Shown: positions 6,597 to 15,203, counted from the stretch's first letter. The stretch: 42,604 nucleotides of DNA from Anaerolineae bacterium (GCA_016926595.1 JAFGOG010000556.1:1-42604); one strand, 5' to 3'. Notes: generated by a model from the sequence alone, not told the origin. Translations and numbers: made by a program.

Positions 6597-7679
6597 CTAT
6601 TCTTTTTTTGCCAGGCGATCTCTGCGTAAGGCATTGAGCACCTGGATCACCTGCGCTTGTGCGACGACACTGGGTGTGACGTCGGGGCGCGAAGGCGTGT
6701 AGTCGCATGGGGTGATCGTCGCCAGCACACCCCGGATGCCAGTTCCTCTTTCCAGATACGCGCGCAAGAGGGGGGACTGGCAGGAGTTATCCAGGTAACG
6801 CTGCAACTGTGCTTCGTGCTCCGGCCCGAGCGCACCACGTTTCAGCTCAACCAGGATAAGCGTGTCCGCGGCCTGGTCCAGGAAAACCAGATCGACGATG
6901 TGCCGCTCGCCACCCTCGCTGTAGATGAGGTGTTGGCGGGCCAGCAAGGCGATGGGCTGCGGAAACAGCAAAGACGGCTGGGCCTCGATGGCGTCCTCCA
7001 GGTTCTTTTCGGTATCGACGGCAGCGTACTCGGCGTTCAGGACTTGACAGATCTCGACCGCTTTTACCTTGCCGATACCGGGGATGCTGAGCAGTTCCGC
7101 TTCGCTCGCCGCCACCAAACGCCGGACGCTGCCAAAATGCTGCAGCAGGTCGCGCGCCAGCACTCGCCCGCAGCCAGGCAGCATCTCAACGACCCGGCGC
7201 TGCAGGTCGACCAGGTCGGTCGCTTTCCGCTTGGGGATGAGCGAGATCTCGGGAATGCCCAATTGCTCCTGGCGGGCCAGCATGGCGATGAGCGCAACGG
7301 TATCGTCGAGATCCCGGGTTGACAACACGTTGAGGCCATACTCGAGAATCATCGAGGTCAGCGCGCCGCGCACGGCCTGGGGATTGAACGCCGTGTGCTC
7401 ATAGTTTACCTCTCCTTCGACGATGAGGATGGGCAGTTCAAAGTGCTCGCGCAGATAGATGGCGCTGGTAAAGAGCGTCTTGTCCTGGATGCCATGCAAG
7501 AGCCTGCTGCCGGTGCGCCGCTCCACCGCCAGGCGTTGGCTGAGCACATACCGCTCGACGGGACCTTCGTCTTCGGTAATGGGAACAACGGCGATCCCCA
7601 ACTCGACCAACCTCCGGGCCACTTTGCCGGCGGGTTGGGTGACTGCGACGGATAAAGGGACAGGGTGATGATCCATCAT
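6597..7679 (-). CDS. Fused XPF/ERCC4-like, helix-hairpin-helix and NucS-like nuclease protein
   Basis: The protein is 360 aa. Residues about 10-150 resemble the XPF/ERCC4 nuclease fold (VERRTGSRLLHGIQDKTLF, LPILIVEGE). However, the catalytic ERKxxxD motif reads E53-R-R55 with R59 at the Asp position, and the upstream GDY-like acid is also absent, so this module looks inactive. Residues about 165-216 hold a HhH DNA-binding region (LQHFGSVRRLVAASEAELLSIPGIG). The C-terminal part (about 225-360) resembles the NucS/RecB-type PD-(D/E)xK fold, with IVDLVFLD (D263) and LILVELKR (E278, K280) intact. Cleavage is therefore expected from the C-terminal module, with HhH and XPF-like parts for structure-specific DNA binding. 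It lies between the toroid gene and the GNAT gene in a UvrA2-led operon. Confidence 0.8.
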   Translation of the reverse strand: MMDHHPVPLSVAVTQPAGKVARRLVELGIAVVPITEDEGPVERYVLSQRLAVERRTGSRLLHGIQDKTLFTSAIYLREHFELPILIVEGEVNYEHTAFNPQAVRGALTSMILEYGLNVLSTRDLDDTVALIAMLARQEQLGIPEISLIPKRKATDLVDLQRRVVEMLPGCGRVLARDLLQHFGSVRRLVAASEAELLSIPGIGKVKAVEICQVLNAEYAAVDTEKNLEDAIEAQPSLLFPQPIALLARQHLIYSEGGERHIVDLVFLDQAADTLILVELKRGALGPEHEAQLQRYLDNSCQSPLLRAYLERGTGIRGVLATITPCDYTPSRPDVTPSVVAQAQVIQVLNALRRDRLAKKE

Positions 7680-7691
7680 GTCGTCGTGACC

Positions 7692-8732
7692 TCACTGGCT
7701 GCCAAAATGATCCAGGACGATCAGCGCGAACAGGGTCAACCACTTGCTGGGCTGCCCTCTGACCTCGACGTCGACCCACATCTTGCCGTTCAGCGAGTTT
7801 TCGAGCAGCCACACGCCGCCGGCGGTGCGCCTGTCGCGGATGAGCTGCAAGGGATCCTCCAGCGCCTGGCTCATCGGCGCGCCGGCGGCAGCCAGGGCAA
7901 ACATCGCCTCCAGGATATCCGAGTTGTAGCTCAGCGGAAAGCCAAACTGGGTCCAGCCGCGCTTGGGCTCCAGCTCCCCGAGACCGCGTTCGGCCAGGAA
8001 GCGCCGCTTCCGGTCGGCGATCCAACCCTTGACCGTCTCTCCGGGCGGCAGATCGGCACGCTTGGGCGCTTGAGCCAACACCTCTTCTTGCCAGGCCTTG
8101 CGGTTCCCGGGCACATAGTGATACACCTGCCTGGAAACCAGGGTTTGGGCGATCCAGTCGATGGCGCCGCTCACCGCCGGGGAGCGTGCCTCGGGTGGCA
8201 CCTGACCAAAACAGAGCAGCAGCTTGGGCAAGGCCATATAACAACGCGACAGCAGGCTGTAGCTCATCGCCTCACACTGGATACCCTGGTCAACCAGGAT
8301 ACGCTCGGCCAGCGCCTCGGTCTCCTCCACCACGACGGGATGGGCGCCATAGCCGAGACGCATGAAGGCAGCCAGCATGTTGGCGGTCAGGCATTGGCCG
8401 CCACGCCATCTGTTTACCCACTTGCGGTCAGCCAACAGGCCGAGTACGCCAGGGGCAATGCGTGGATCTTGTCCATCGGCCAGGAACTGGCCCAAAAAGA
8501 TGACCTGCCAGTACTTGCCGGTGTACTTGGCGTAGGCCCGGTTGTCGTCGGGCCAGAACTGCTCACCGTGCGCCAGGATGCCCTGGGTGACAGAATAGTC
8601 CATGAGCCGGTCCCTGGTCTCCTGCACCTCAGCGTCCGTATCCGGGCGCTGCAGAAGGCGGGTCAAGGTCAGCAGGCGAACCGGAGGGTTATCCGGCCCC
8701 GACAGCCAGTCCACGATCGTTTCTCGATCCAT
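7692..8732 (-). CDS. Alpha/alpha-toroid (prenyltransferase/terpene-cyclase-like) protein of unknown function
   Basis: The protein is 346 aa, soluble and rich in helices. Motifs such as KYTGKYWQVIFLGQFLADG, GGQCLTANMLAAFMRLGYG, RGWTQFGFPLSYNSDILEAM and TAGGVWLLENSLNGKMW have the W-G-Q/C periodicity of the prenyltransferase/squalene-cyclase toroid fold. The DxDD or DxDDTA acid motif of terpene cyclases is not visible, so enzymatic cyclisation is unlikely. Similar proteins in environmental genomes are often mislabelled NifH; nothing here resembles nitrogenase. The ATG follows the UvrA2-like stop after one base (TGAcATG), so it is translationally coupled to that repair-type ATPase. Function unknown. 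Confidence 0.6.
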   Translation of the reverse strand: MDRETIVDWLSGPDNPPVRLLTLTRLLQRPDTDAEVQETRDRLMDYSVTQGILAHGEQFWPDDNRAYAKYTGKYWQVIFLGQFLADGQDPRIAPGVLGLLADRKWVNRWRGGQCLTANMLAAFMRLGYGAHPVVVEETEALAERILVDQGIQCEAMSYSLLSRCYMALPKLLLCFGQVPPEARSPAVSGAIDWIAQTLVSRQVYHYVPGNRKAWQEEVLAQAPKRADLPPGETVKGWIADRKRRFLAERGLGELEPKRGWTQFGFPLSYNSDILEAMFALAAAGAPMSQALEDPLQLIRDRRTAGGVWLLENSLNGKMWVDVEVRGQPSKWLTLFALIVLDHFGSQ

Positions 8733-8733
8733 G

Positions 8734-11280
8734 TCACACTCCCATTTCCTGCAGATAGCGCCCCGTGTGGCTCGCCATCACCCGGGCCACGTCCTCCGGC
8801 GCGCCCTGGGCGACGATCTCGCCGCCCGCGTCGCCGCCTTCCGGGCCGAGGTCGATCACCCAGTCGCTGGCCCGGATCACGTCCAGGTTGTGTTCGATGA
8901 CCACCACGCTGTTGCCGGCGTCCACCAGCCCGTGCAGCAGATTGAGTAAGTTGGCTACATCGGCGGCGTGCAGGCCCGTGGTCGGCTCGTCGAGCAGGTA
9001 GAGCGTGTGCCCGGTGGCCCGGCGCGCCAGTTCCCTGGCCAGCTTGACGCGCTGCGCCTCCCCGCCGCTCAACGTCGTCGCCGGCTGGCCCAACTTGAGG
9101 TAACCCATGCCCACCTCGTCCATCAGCGCCAGCCGGTCATACGCTGCCGGCACGTCGGCGAACAGCGCGGCGGCCTCGGCGATGGACATGTCCAGCACGT
9201 CGGCGATGGTATGACCACGATAGCGCACCTCCAGCACCTCGCGCTTGAAGCGTTTGCCGTGGCAGGCCGGGCAGCGCACCTGCACGTCGGGCATAAAGTG
9301 CATGGTCACCGTGAGCGTCCCACCTCCCTGGCAGCGCTCGCAGCGCCCACCCGGGGTGTTGAAGGAAAAGTGCCCGGCGTTCAGGCCGCGCGCATGCGCC
9401 TCCGCCGTGCCGGCAAAGGCCTGGCGGATGGGCGTAAAACTGTCGGTGTAGGTTGCCGCGTTGGAGCGTGGGGTGCGCCCGATGGCCGACTGATCCAGGG
9501 TGATCACCTTGTCCAGGTGCTCCCAGCCGGCAATGGCCAGGTGTTCGCCGGGTGGGTCGCCCGCGCCGTAGAAACGCTGCCGCGCCGCCCGGTCCAAGAT
9601 GTCGAGCATCAGCGATGATTTGCCCGAGCCGGCGACGCCGGTCACGGCGACGAGCATGCCAAGCGGCAGGGCCACGGTGATGTCCTTGAGGTTGTGCTCG
9701 CGCGCGCCGTGGATCACCAGCCGCGCCTCGCTGCCATGCCGCCGCTCGCGGGTGGGGAGGGTCGCCCGCCCGGAGAGGGTGCGCCCGGTCGGCGTATCCG
9801 CCGCCGCGACTTGATCAGGGCTTCCCGTCGCGACGATCTGCCCGCCAAACGTCCCCGCGCCCGGCCCCATGTCGATCACGTGATCGGCGGCGCGCACCAC
9901 GCTCAGGTCGTGCTCGATGACCAGGACGGTGTTGCCCAGGTCGCGCAGCTGGCGCAGCACGCGCACGAGCCGCTGGGTGTCGCGCTGGTGCAGGCCGATG
10001 GTCGGCTCGTCAAGCACATAGAGCACGCCGGTCAGCCCGGAACCGAGCAGCGCGGCCAGCCGCAGCCGCTGGGCTTCGCCGGCAGAGAGGGTGGGTGAGG
10101 CGCGCAGCAGGGTCAGGTAGCCCGCGCCCACGTCCAGCAGGCGGTGCACGCGCTCACCCAGGTCGTCGAGCAGGGAGGCGATGATCGGCTGCGCCTCGGG
10201 TCTCACGACCGCGGGTAGCCCCTCCAGCCAGGTCGCCAGTTCAGCAATCGACATCCGCGACAGGGCGATGATCGTTTGCCCGTTCATGGTAACGGCGCGG
10301 CTCTCGGGACGCAGCCGGTCGCCTCTACAGTCGGGGCAGGTCTGGGTGATCAGCAGGTGCTCCAGGTCGTCGCGAGAGTCGGGGTTGCGGGCGTGACCCG
10401 CATAGCGGGCGTGGTCAGCGTAGCGGCGCATCAGGGCGGTGACGATCCCTTCAAAGCTGCCCTGGCCCACGGTCATCGGTGGTTTGGTATGCGGGAAATG
10501 CCGCCGGAAGGGCTCTCCATAGGTCCCGTAGAGCAGCAGGTCGCGCTGGGGCGGGGCGAACGTCCCGATCGGCGCGTGCAGGTCGAACTCAAAGCCGTAA
10601 TACTGCCCGGCGCTGCACAGCGTTCGCCCATAGTGCTGCGCCTGGGGCTCGTTCCACAGCAGCACGCCACCCCCGGCGACGGAACGCTGCGGGTCGAGCA
10701 GTTGGCTCAGGTTGGGCTGGCGAACTGTCCCCAGGCCGGTGCAGGTGGGGCACGCGCCGGCAGGCTTGTTGAAGGAAAAGTGAGCCATGCCCAGTTCGGG
10801 CACGGGCGCGCCGCAGTGTGGGCAAGGGTAGGTCTCGCTCAGGTCCAGCGTATCGCCCGCATCCTCCAGCCCGTTGGCCTCGTCGTCCCACGCCTCGAAG
10901 CTGGACGGGGCGACGTCGCCGCCGCAGGCCGGGCAGGGACGGTGGCCCAGGCGGGCAAAGAGGATGCGCAGGTAGGTATACACGTCGGTCACGGTGCCGA
11001 CGGTGGAACGCGGGCTGCGATTGGTGTTCTGTTGATCCACGCTGATCGAGGGGGACAGGCCGCTGATGCCTTCGATGGGCGGCCGGCCAAAATAGTCGAC
11101 CATCCCTAACGATTCCATGTACTGCCGCTGTCCCTCCTTGTGCAGGATGTCAAAGGCCAGCGTGGATTTGCCAGAGCCAGACAGCCCGGTCAGCACCACC
11201 AGTTGGTTCTTGGGGATGCTGACGGTGATGGCTTTCAGGTTATGCAGCCGCGCGCCCTTGACGACGATCTGGTCGGGCAT
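8734..11280 (-). CDS. UvrA2-like excinuclease ABC subunit A paralogue
   Basis: The start at MPDQIVV (11280) has a GGGGGAAC site upstream. The 848-aa protein has two ABC ATPase halves. The first has [21 protein letters not shown] and VLYVLDEPTIGL; the second has GVAGSGKSS, LSGGEAQRVKLA and YLLDEPTTGL. Zinc-binding CxxC pairs CPACGG, CPHCG, CPTCTGLG, CERCQGGG and CPACHGKR are present. In canonical UvrA about 130 residues between the first two CxxC pairs hold the UvrB-binding domain; here the gap is about 45 residues. This is the mark of UvrA2-type paralogues, which bind damaged or intercalated DNA and give drug tolerance without recruiting UvrB. It leads an operon with the toroid protein, the nuclease and a GNAT enzyme. 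Confidence 0.9.
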   Translation of the reverse strand: MPDQIVVKGARLHNLKAITVSIPKNQLVVLTGLSGSGKSTLAFDILHKEGQRQYMESLGMVDYFGRPPIEGISGLSPSISVDQQNTNRSPRSTVGTVTDVYTYLRILFARLGHRPCPACGGDVAPSSFEAWDDEANGLEDAGDTLDLSETYPCPHCGAPVPELGMAHFSFNKPAGACPTCTGLGTVRQPNLSQLLDPQRSVAGGGVLLWNEPQAQHYGRTLCSAGQYYGFEFDLHAPIGTFAPPQRDLLLYGTYGEPFRRHFPHTKPPMTVGQGSFEGIVTALMRRYADHARYAGHARNPDSRDDLEHLLITQTCPDCRGDRLRPESRAVTMNGQTIIALSRMSIAELATWLEGLPAVVRPEAQPIIASLLDDLGERVHRLLDVGAGYLTLLRASPTLSAGEAQRLRLAALLGSGLTGVLYVLDEPTIGLHQRDTQRLVRVLRQLRDLGNTVLVIEHDLSVVRAADHVIDMGPGAGTFGGQIVATGSPDQVAAADTPTGRTLSGRATLPTRERRHGSEARLVIHGAREHNLKDITVALPLGMLVAVTGVAGSGKSSLMLDILDRAARQRFYGAGDPPGEHLAIAGWEHLDKVITLDQSAIGRTPRSNAATYTDSFTPIRQAFAGTAEAHARGLNAGHFSFNTPGGRCERCQGGGTLTVTMHFMPDVQVRCPACHGKRFKREVLEVRYRGHTIADVLDMSIAEAAALFADVPAAYDRLALMDEVGMGYLKLGQPATTLSGGEAQRVKLARELARRATGHTLYLLDEPTTGLHAADVANLLNLLHGLVDAGNSVVVIEHNLDVIRASDWVIDLGPEGGDAGGEIVAQGAPEDVARVMASHTGRYLQEMGV

Positions 11281-11334
11281 ATGTTCCCCCATTCGTAAGG
11301 TCCTGAGGGGTATGAAACGGCGTTGCTGAAACCA

Positions 11335-12477
11335 TCAGCCCACAAACAGCGGGCGGTATTCCTTGCTTTGCTCGGCCAACTGGGCCTCTTCTTCGGCTGT
11401 GAGCGGTGTGAGCTGCGGCGCGACGTCGCACATAAGCCAGAGCAGTTCAGCATGGCTTGGAGAAACCGCAGCTGTGACCGGTCTGGACAGGGTAAAGCGC
11501 ATCCCTAACAGGGCTTCCTCAGGCGTGTCCACCGGTTCGTACCAGCATTTCGGCCATCTGCTGCGATCTACGCCTGCCGGCCAGGGTTGCCGCGCCAGTG
11601 ACTTGAGCGCGAGGATGCCCACCCCTTGCTCCTGAGCCCGCTGCACCACCCCAGGGCCAAAGTCCCCGGCGTGCCAGATGACCCAGTTGACCGGGTATAG
11701 GACGGTGTCGAACTGGAAGCGGTCCAGCATGGCCAGCGCCGCCTTCTCGTGATGAGCGGAGAAACCGATGTGCCTGACCTTGCCGGCCTCTCGCGCCGCC
11801 AGCACAGCCTCGAGCGCGCCGCCAGGCCCCATGATCGCATCCACGTCGGCCAAACTGCTGACCGCATGAAACTGGTACAGGTCGAAATAGTCGGTGCGCG
11901 CCTTGGCCAGGGAACGGTTTAACTCACTCTCCGCCTCAGCCCGCGTTCGCTGACCGGTCTTACAGGCTAAAAAGACCTCTTTCCGGTAAGGCTCGAGCGC
12001 CGGGCCCAGCCGATCCTCGGCATCGCCATAGGCCGGAGCAACATCAAAGTAGGTGATCCCTTTGTCGATCGCCTGCCTGACCAGCGCGGCCGCGTCCTCA
12101 TCGGTTACATCCTTGACGACGATGCCGCCAAACCCGACAATGGACAGCTCCAGGCCGGTTTTACCCAACGGTCGTCGCACCATCGTGCCTGGCTCGGGTG
12201 TACCTGATTCTGCAGGGCTGGCAGCCGTGGGCTCGGCCGGGACGGTTGGCGGCTCGGTTGCCGTCGGGACGACCTTGACCGTACTGGTAGCAGCAGGCGA
12301 TGGGGTAGCAGTAGGCAGCGGAGTACCGGTCAGTGTCGGAGTAGGCGTAGGCGGCGGAGTCTCACTGGCCGGGGCCGGTGTGGAGACCGTCGCCTCTGGC
12401 TTGCAAGCGGCTAACGTGACTGTGGCCGCCGCTGCGGTCAGGAACTGCCGGCGATTGATCTTTTTGCAAGATGCCAT
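11335..12477 (-). CDS. Exported (Tat) lipoprotein aldo/keto reductase
   Basis: The start at MASCKKINRRQFLT (12477) has a GGAGAAG site and gives a Tat signal (NRRQFLT) ending in a lipobox (TLAAC). A proline/threonine-rich linker of about 80 residues follows. The rest is an aldo/keto reductase TIM barrel starting at VRRPLGKTGLELSIVGFGG. The catalytic tetrad is present: Asp and Tyr in FDVAPAYGD, Lys in LACKTGQ and His in YQFHAV. Export through Tat fits a protein folded with its nicotinamide cofactor before transport. The protein is predicted to sit lipid-anchored outside the membrane. Its substrate is unknown. It is the third gene of the flavodiiron-DinB-reductase run on the minus strand. Confidence 0.88.
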   Translation of the reverse strand: MASCKKINRRQFLTAAAATVTLAACKPEATVSTPAPASETPPPTPTPTLTGTPLPTATPSPAATSTVKVVPTATEPPTVPAEPTAASPAESGTPEPGTMVRRPLGKTGLELSIVGFGGIVVKDVTDEDAAALVRQAIDKGITYFDVAPAYGDAEDRLGPALEPYRKEVFLACKTGQRTRAEAESELNRSLAKARTDYFDLYQFHAVSSLADVDAIMGPGGALEAVLAAREAGKVRHIGFSAHHEKAALAMLDRFQFDTVLYPVNWVIWHAGDFGPGVVQRAQEQGVGILALKSLARQPWPAGVDRSRWPKCWYEPVDTPEEALLGMRFTLSRPVTAAVSPSHAELLWLMCDVAPQLTPLTAEEEAQLAEQSKEYRPLFVG

Positions 12478-12509
12478 AGTGTTCTTCTCCGATAGCGGAG
12501 GGGCGGACC

Positions 12510-13028
12510 TCACCACCGCCCCCCGCCATATTCGACCGAATAGGGAGACGACTGTTTCTCGTGCCAGGCATGCAGCAGTCTGATCATCTGGCGCAGATGC
12601 GCCAGGTCGTGATCGACCCACGAGACGAGTACGTCACCTGCGCTGAGCGCAAACCCCTCGCCAGAAGGGCCAAATGGGGTTTGTGACTTGATATCCCAGT
12701 CTGGCGAACGCAGCGTCTTGAGCCACGCGAGCGAGGCTTCGCGCTCACTCAAGAAACGCTCAACAGCCTGGCGACAGTCCTTTACAGAGATGTATTCTTC
12801 GTGGCGAAACCTGGCCCACGGTTGTGGCGGGTCGCTTAACATTTCCTTCAGGTGTTTGCGAAAGTCGATCCGCTCCTCATTGTAGATGTGATCCATAACC
12901 TCGTTAACTGACCAACTCTCCGGATCGGGTTTCCACTGCGCCTGCTCGTCCGGGACCCCCTGTACCAGGGCACGTATCGTCTCGGCATTGGCGGCCAACT
13001 GGCGAATGACTTGTTCCAGTTCGATCAT
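12510..13028 (-). CDS. DinB/YfiT-family metal-binding four-helix protein
   Basis: The start at MIELEQ (13028) has a TAGGAGATG site. The 172-aa protein is a DinB_2-type four-helix bundle: WSVNEVMDHIYNEER gives the first His ligand helix, and WVDHDLAHLRQMIRLL gives the paired HxxxH-type ligands (DHDLAH). The WKPDPESWSVNEV start is typical of the family. Members are metal-dependent thiol or bacillithiol S-transferases, or uncharacterised. It lies 11 bp after the flavodiiron gene and is likely co-transcribed with it. Confidence 0.85.
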   Translation of the reverse strand: MIELEQVIRQLAANAETIRALVQGVPDEQAQWKPDPESWSVNEVMDHIYNEERIDFRKHLKEMLSDPPQPWARFRHEEYISVKDCRQAVERFLSEREASLAWLKTLRSPDWDIKSQTPFGPSGEGFALSAGDVLVSWVDHDLAHLRQMIRLLHAWHEKQSSPYSVEYGGGRW

Positions 13029-13039
13029 CGTACCATCTC

Positions 13040-14230
13040 CTAAGCGAGCGTCTTGTGCTTGTCGGCTATCTCCGTCGCCAGGCGATCCAGGGCCGCAAAA
13101 TCGGCCTCCCTCGGATGCCCCTTGCACAGCACCGGCTCCAGCAGCTCCACCTTCAGGTTGGGGATCAACCCGGCGATCTGCTCAACGGCCTTGCTGTTCC
13201 AGCCATACGAGCCGACGATCGAGGCAAAGCGCGCCTTGGGACGCAGGGCGTTGGCCAGGAAGGCAGCATAAAACACCGCCGGGTGCGGGCCAACGTGGAT
13301 CGTCGGCGTGCCGATGACGATCGTCGCCGCATCGACCAGGGCGATGGCCAGCTTGCCGATGTCGGTCACAGCCAGGTCGAACTGGTGCACGGTGACGCCT
13401 TTTTCGGCCAACGCGGACACCAGGTAGGCGACCATCTTGGCCGTGCTGCCGTGGGTCGAGACGTAGGGAATGACCGCCACGTTCTTGGGCGTCTCCGACG
13501 TCCAGTCACGATAGGCATCGAGGATAAAGGCCGGCCGGTCATAAATCGGGCCGTGGCTGGGGGCAATGAGATCGATTTCGTAGCCGGCCAGCTTGTCCAG
13601 GTTGCGCTGGATGATCTTGCGAAAAGGCATCATGATCTCGGCATAATAGCGCTTGGCGGCCTCATAGACCTGCCCCTCGTCGGTCACGTACAGGTCGCTG
13701 GTGGCCAGGTGTGAGCCGAAAAAGTCGCAGGTGAAGAGGATGCGCTCTTCGGCCCGGTCGCTTCGACCGACCAGGTAAGTAACCATCGTCTCCGGCCAGT
13801 GCACCCAGGGCGTATGGATAAAGGTGAGCTTCTTGTCGCCCAGGGACAGGCTCTGCCCGTCCTCGACGGCCATGAACCGTTCGGCCGGGATGAGCAGGTG
13901 ATCGGCCAGCATCTCGACCCCCTTGGGCGTGGCAATCACCTTCGCTTCGGGGTAGCGCTCCAGGACGAGCGGGATCGATCCCGAGTGGTCCTGTTCGGCG
14001 TGGTGGGCGATCACGTAATCGACGCGGGGCACGTCTTGCAGTTGGGCAAGCAGAATGTCGGCCTTGGCGGGATCCACGCTGTCCATGAGCACGGTCTTGT
14101 CGCTGCCCTGGATCAGATAGGCATTGTAACTGGTGCCGTCTGGCAGCGGGATCAGCGAGTCGAACAACCGCCTATCCCAATCGACGGCGCCCATCCAATA
14201 GATGTTTTCTCGAATCTTGCGTTTCTTCAT
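13040..14230 (-). CDS. Flavodiiron protein (A-type), O2 or NO reductase
   Basis: The start at MKKRKIREN (14230) has an AGGAG site 9 nt upstream. The 396-aa product has a metallo-beta-lactamase-like diiron domain with every ligand visible: HHAEQDHSG (the H-x-E-x-D-H set), WVHWPETM (His), TCDFFGSH (Asp) and APSHGPIYD (His). A flavodoxin domain with the FMN phosphate loop YVSTHGSTAKM follows. No rubredoxin or flavin reductase extension is present, so an external electron donor is needed. Flavodiiron proteins reduce O2 to water or NO to N2O and protect anaerobic enzymes. The promoter carries a CRP/FNR-like palindrome, fitting control by oxygen, NO or cAMP. It is first gene of a run with DinB and the exported reductase. 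Confidence 0.95.
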   Translation of the reverse strand: MKKRKIRENIYWMGAVDWDRRLFDSLIPLPDGTSYNAYLIQGSDKTVLMDSVDPAKADILLAQLQDVPRVDYVIAHHAEQDHSGSIPLVLERYPEAKVIATPKGVEMLADHLLIPAERFMAVEDGQSLSLGDKKLTFIHTPWVHWPETMVTYLVGRSDRAEERILFTCDFFGSHLATSDLYVTDEGQVYEAAKRYYAEIMMPFRKIIQRNLDKLAGYEIDLIAPSHGPIYDRPAFILDAYRDWTSETPKNVAVIPYVSTHGSTAKMVAYLVSALAEKGVTVHQFDLAVTDIGKLAIALVDAATIVIGTPTIHVGPHPAVFYAAFLANALRPKARFASIVGSYGWNSKAVEQIAGLIPNLKVELLEPVLCKGHPREADFAALDRLATEIADKHKTLA

Positions 14231-14282
14231 TTCACATGTCTCCTGTTCTTGTTCGAATGAGTTCTTGCGCTCTTTTAGCTCC

Positions 14283-14291
14283 AGTATACCA
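14283..14291 (-). promoter_or_regulatory. Extended -10 promoter of the flavodiiron gene
   Basis: On the minus strand the sequence is TGGTATACT, an extended -10 box, with TATACT at 14288-14283. No clear -35 box is present, as expected for an activator-dependent promoter. The start would be near 14276. Confidence 0.6.
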
Positions 14292-14309
14292 CACAATACC
14301 AGGAGTGGA

Positions 14310-14325
14310 TGTGATATAAGTTACA
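14310..14325 (-). promoter_or_regulatory. CRP/FNR-family binding site candidate
   Basis: TGTGATATAAGTTACA matches the CRP-type pattern TGTGA-N6-TCACA with one mismatch. Its centre (14317.5) is 41.5 bp upstream of the predicted start near 14276, the exact class II activator position. Confidence 0.6.
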
Positions 14326-14333
14326 CTTGTAAA

Positions 14334-15203
14334 TCAGGTTGGCGTCTGGTCCCTCACCTGTTGGGCATAGGCCGCGACGCGCCGATCCATGTCGAGAGGA
14401 TAGGTATAGCCCAACTGGCTGGCGACCTCGATGCCGACCCACCGGAAGAGAGCCAGGGTACGAAAGAAGGCCTCCCAGTTTTCCTCGATCCCGGCTCCTG
14501 CGTAGGTGCTCTCTACCTGGGACCAGATCTCGGGCGGCAGGCGTTTCTTCAGCCCTCTACCCAGGAAGCCCGTCGGCGCCGACCAGCCGTGATCGAGTTC
14601 CATCCGCCAGTCGAGCATCTGGCGCAGGAAATTGTGTTTCATGTCAAAATCCAGGCAGTACTTGGCTGGCAGCAGTTCGTCACGGCGCAAACACTTGGCC
14701 ACAAAGGGCACGTCGCTGAAAAAATCTGCGACCACTTTTTGGTAAACCGCTTCGCTGGGCGGCGACGGGATAGTGGCGCTGTACGTGGGCGCAGAGAGGC
14801 CCTCGGTCAGGCGGTCTTTATCCATCAGGACGACGTACCCGAGGTCCAGGTCGGCCGGAAGCGCAGGTGACTGGACGATCTGGCGCAGCAACTCGACCGG
14901 CCAGACGGTGAAATCGACCTTGAGGCCGTCCTGGAACAGCACGACGTTGCCCAGCTGCGCAATGTCATAGTCCGGCGCGGGGTGGATAGGGTCCCAGTAA
15001 GCCACGAGCACCCGGCCGAAACCCTCCAGCCAGTTCTTGTCCTCATAGAAAGGGTGGATGTCCTCGACCACCAGGATGATGTCATAGTCGGACAGGTCAT
15101 CGGCGCAGTTGGCGCGCGAGCCGGTCAAAAGCATGGCGCGGACGGCATGCTGCTCCTGGCCCCAGCGGATCATACGTTGAATGACAGCATCTTCCAAGAC
15201 CAT
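14334..15203 (-). CDS. ANT(6)/AadE-like aminoglycoside nucleotidyltransferase family protein
   Basis: The protein is 289 aa, the normal length of the family. The nucleotidyltransferase signature is intact: GSRAN (28-32) followed by SDYDI (38-42), with the two metal-binding Asp residues D39 and D41, and a third acidic strand in KVDFTVWP. The C-terminal helical part contains CLDFDMKHNFLRQMLDW and GFLGRGLKKRLP, typical of ANT(6)-I and its chromosomal relatives. ANT(6) enzymes adenylylate streptomycin. Chromosomal homologues in environmental bacteria may have other acceptors, so resistance is not proven. It stands about 80 bp downstream of the efflux operon. Confidence 0.88.
   Translation of the reverse strand: MVLEDAVIQRMIRWGQEQHAVRAMLLTGSRANCADDLSDYDIILVVEDIHPFYEDKNWLEGFGRVLVAYWDPIHPAPDYDIAQLGNVVLFQDGLKVDFTVWPVELLRQIVQSPALPADLDLGYVVLMDKDRLTEGLSAPTYSATIPSPPSEAVYQKVVADFFSDVPFVAKCLRRDELLPAKYCLDFDMKHNFLRQMLDWRMELDHGWSAPTGFLGRGLKKRLPPEIWSQVESTYAGAGIEENWEAFFRTLALFRWVGIEVASQLGYTYPLDMDRRVAAYAQQVRDQTPT

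Noticed and set aside
7692..8732. NifH annotation for the toroid protein
   Set aside because: It has no P-loop and no Fe-S cysteines of nitrogenase reductase; the motifs suggest an alpha/alpha-toroid.
7665..8900. Long plus-strand frame opposite the toroid and UvrA2-like genes
   Set aside because: It is a codon-bias shadow in GC-rich DNA, without motifs. The minus strand carries clear families.
12053..12583. Valine/glycine-rich plus-strand frame
   Set aside because: It is the antisense of the Pro/Thr-rich linker of the exported reductase.
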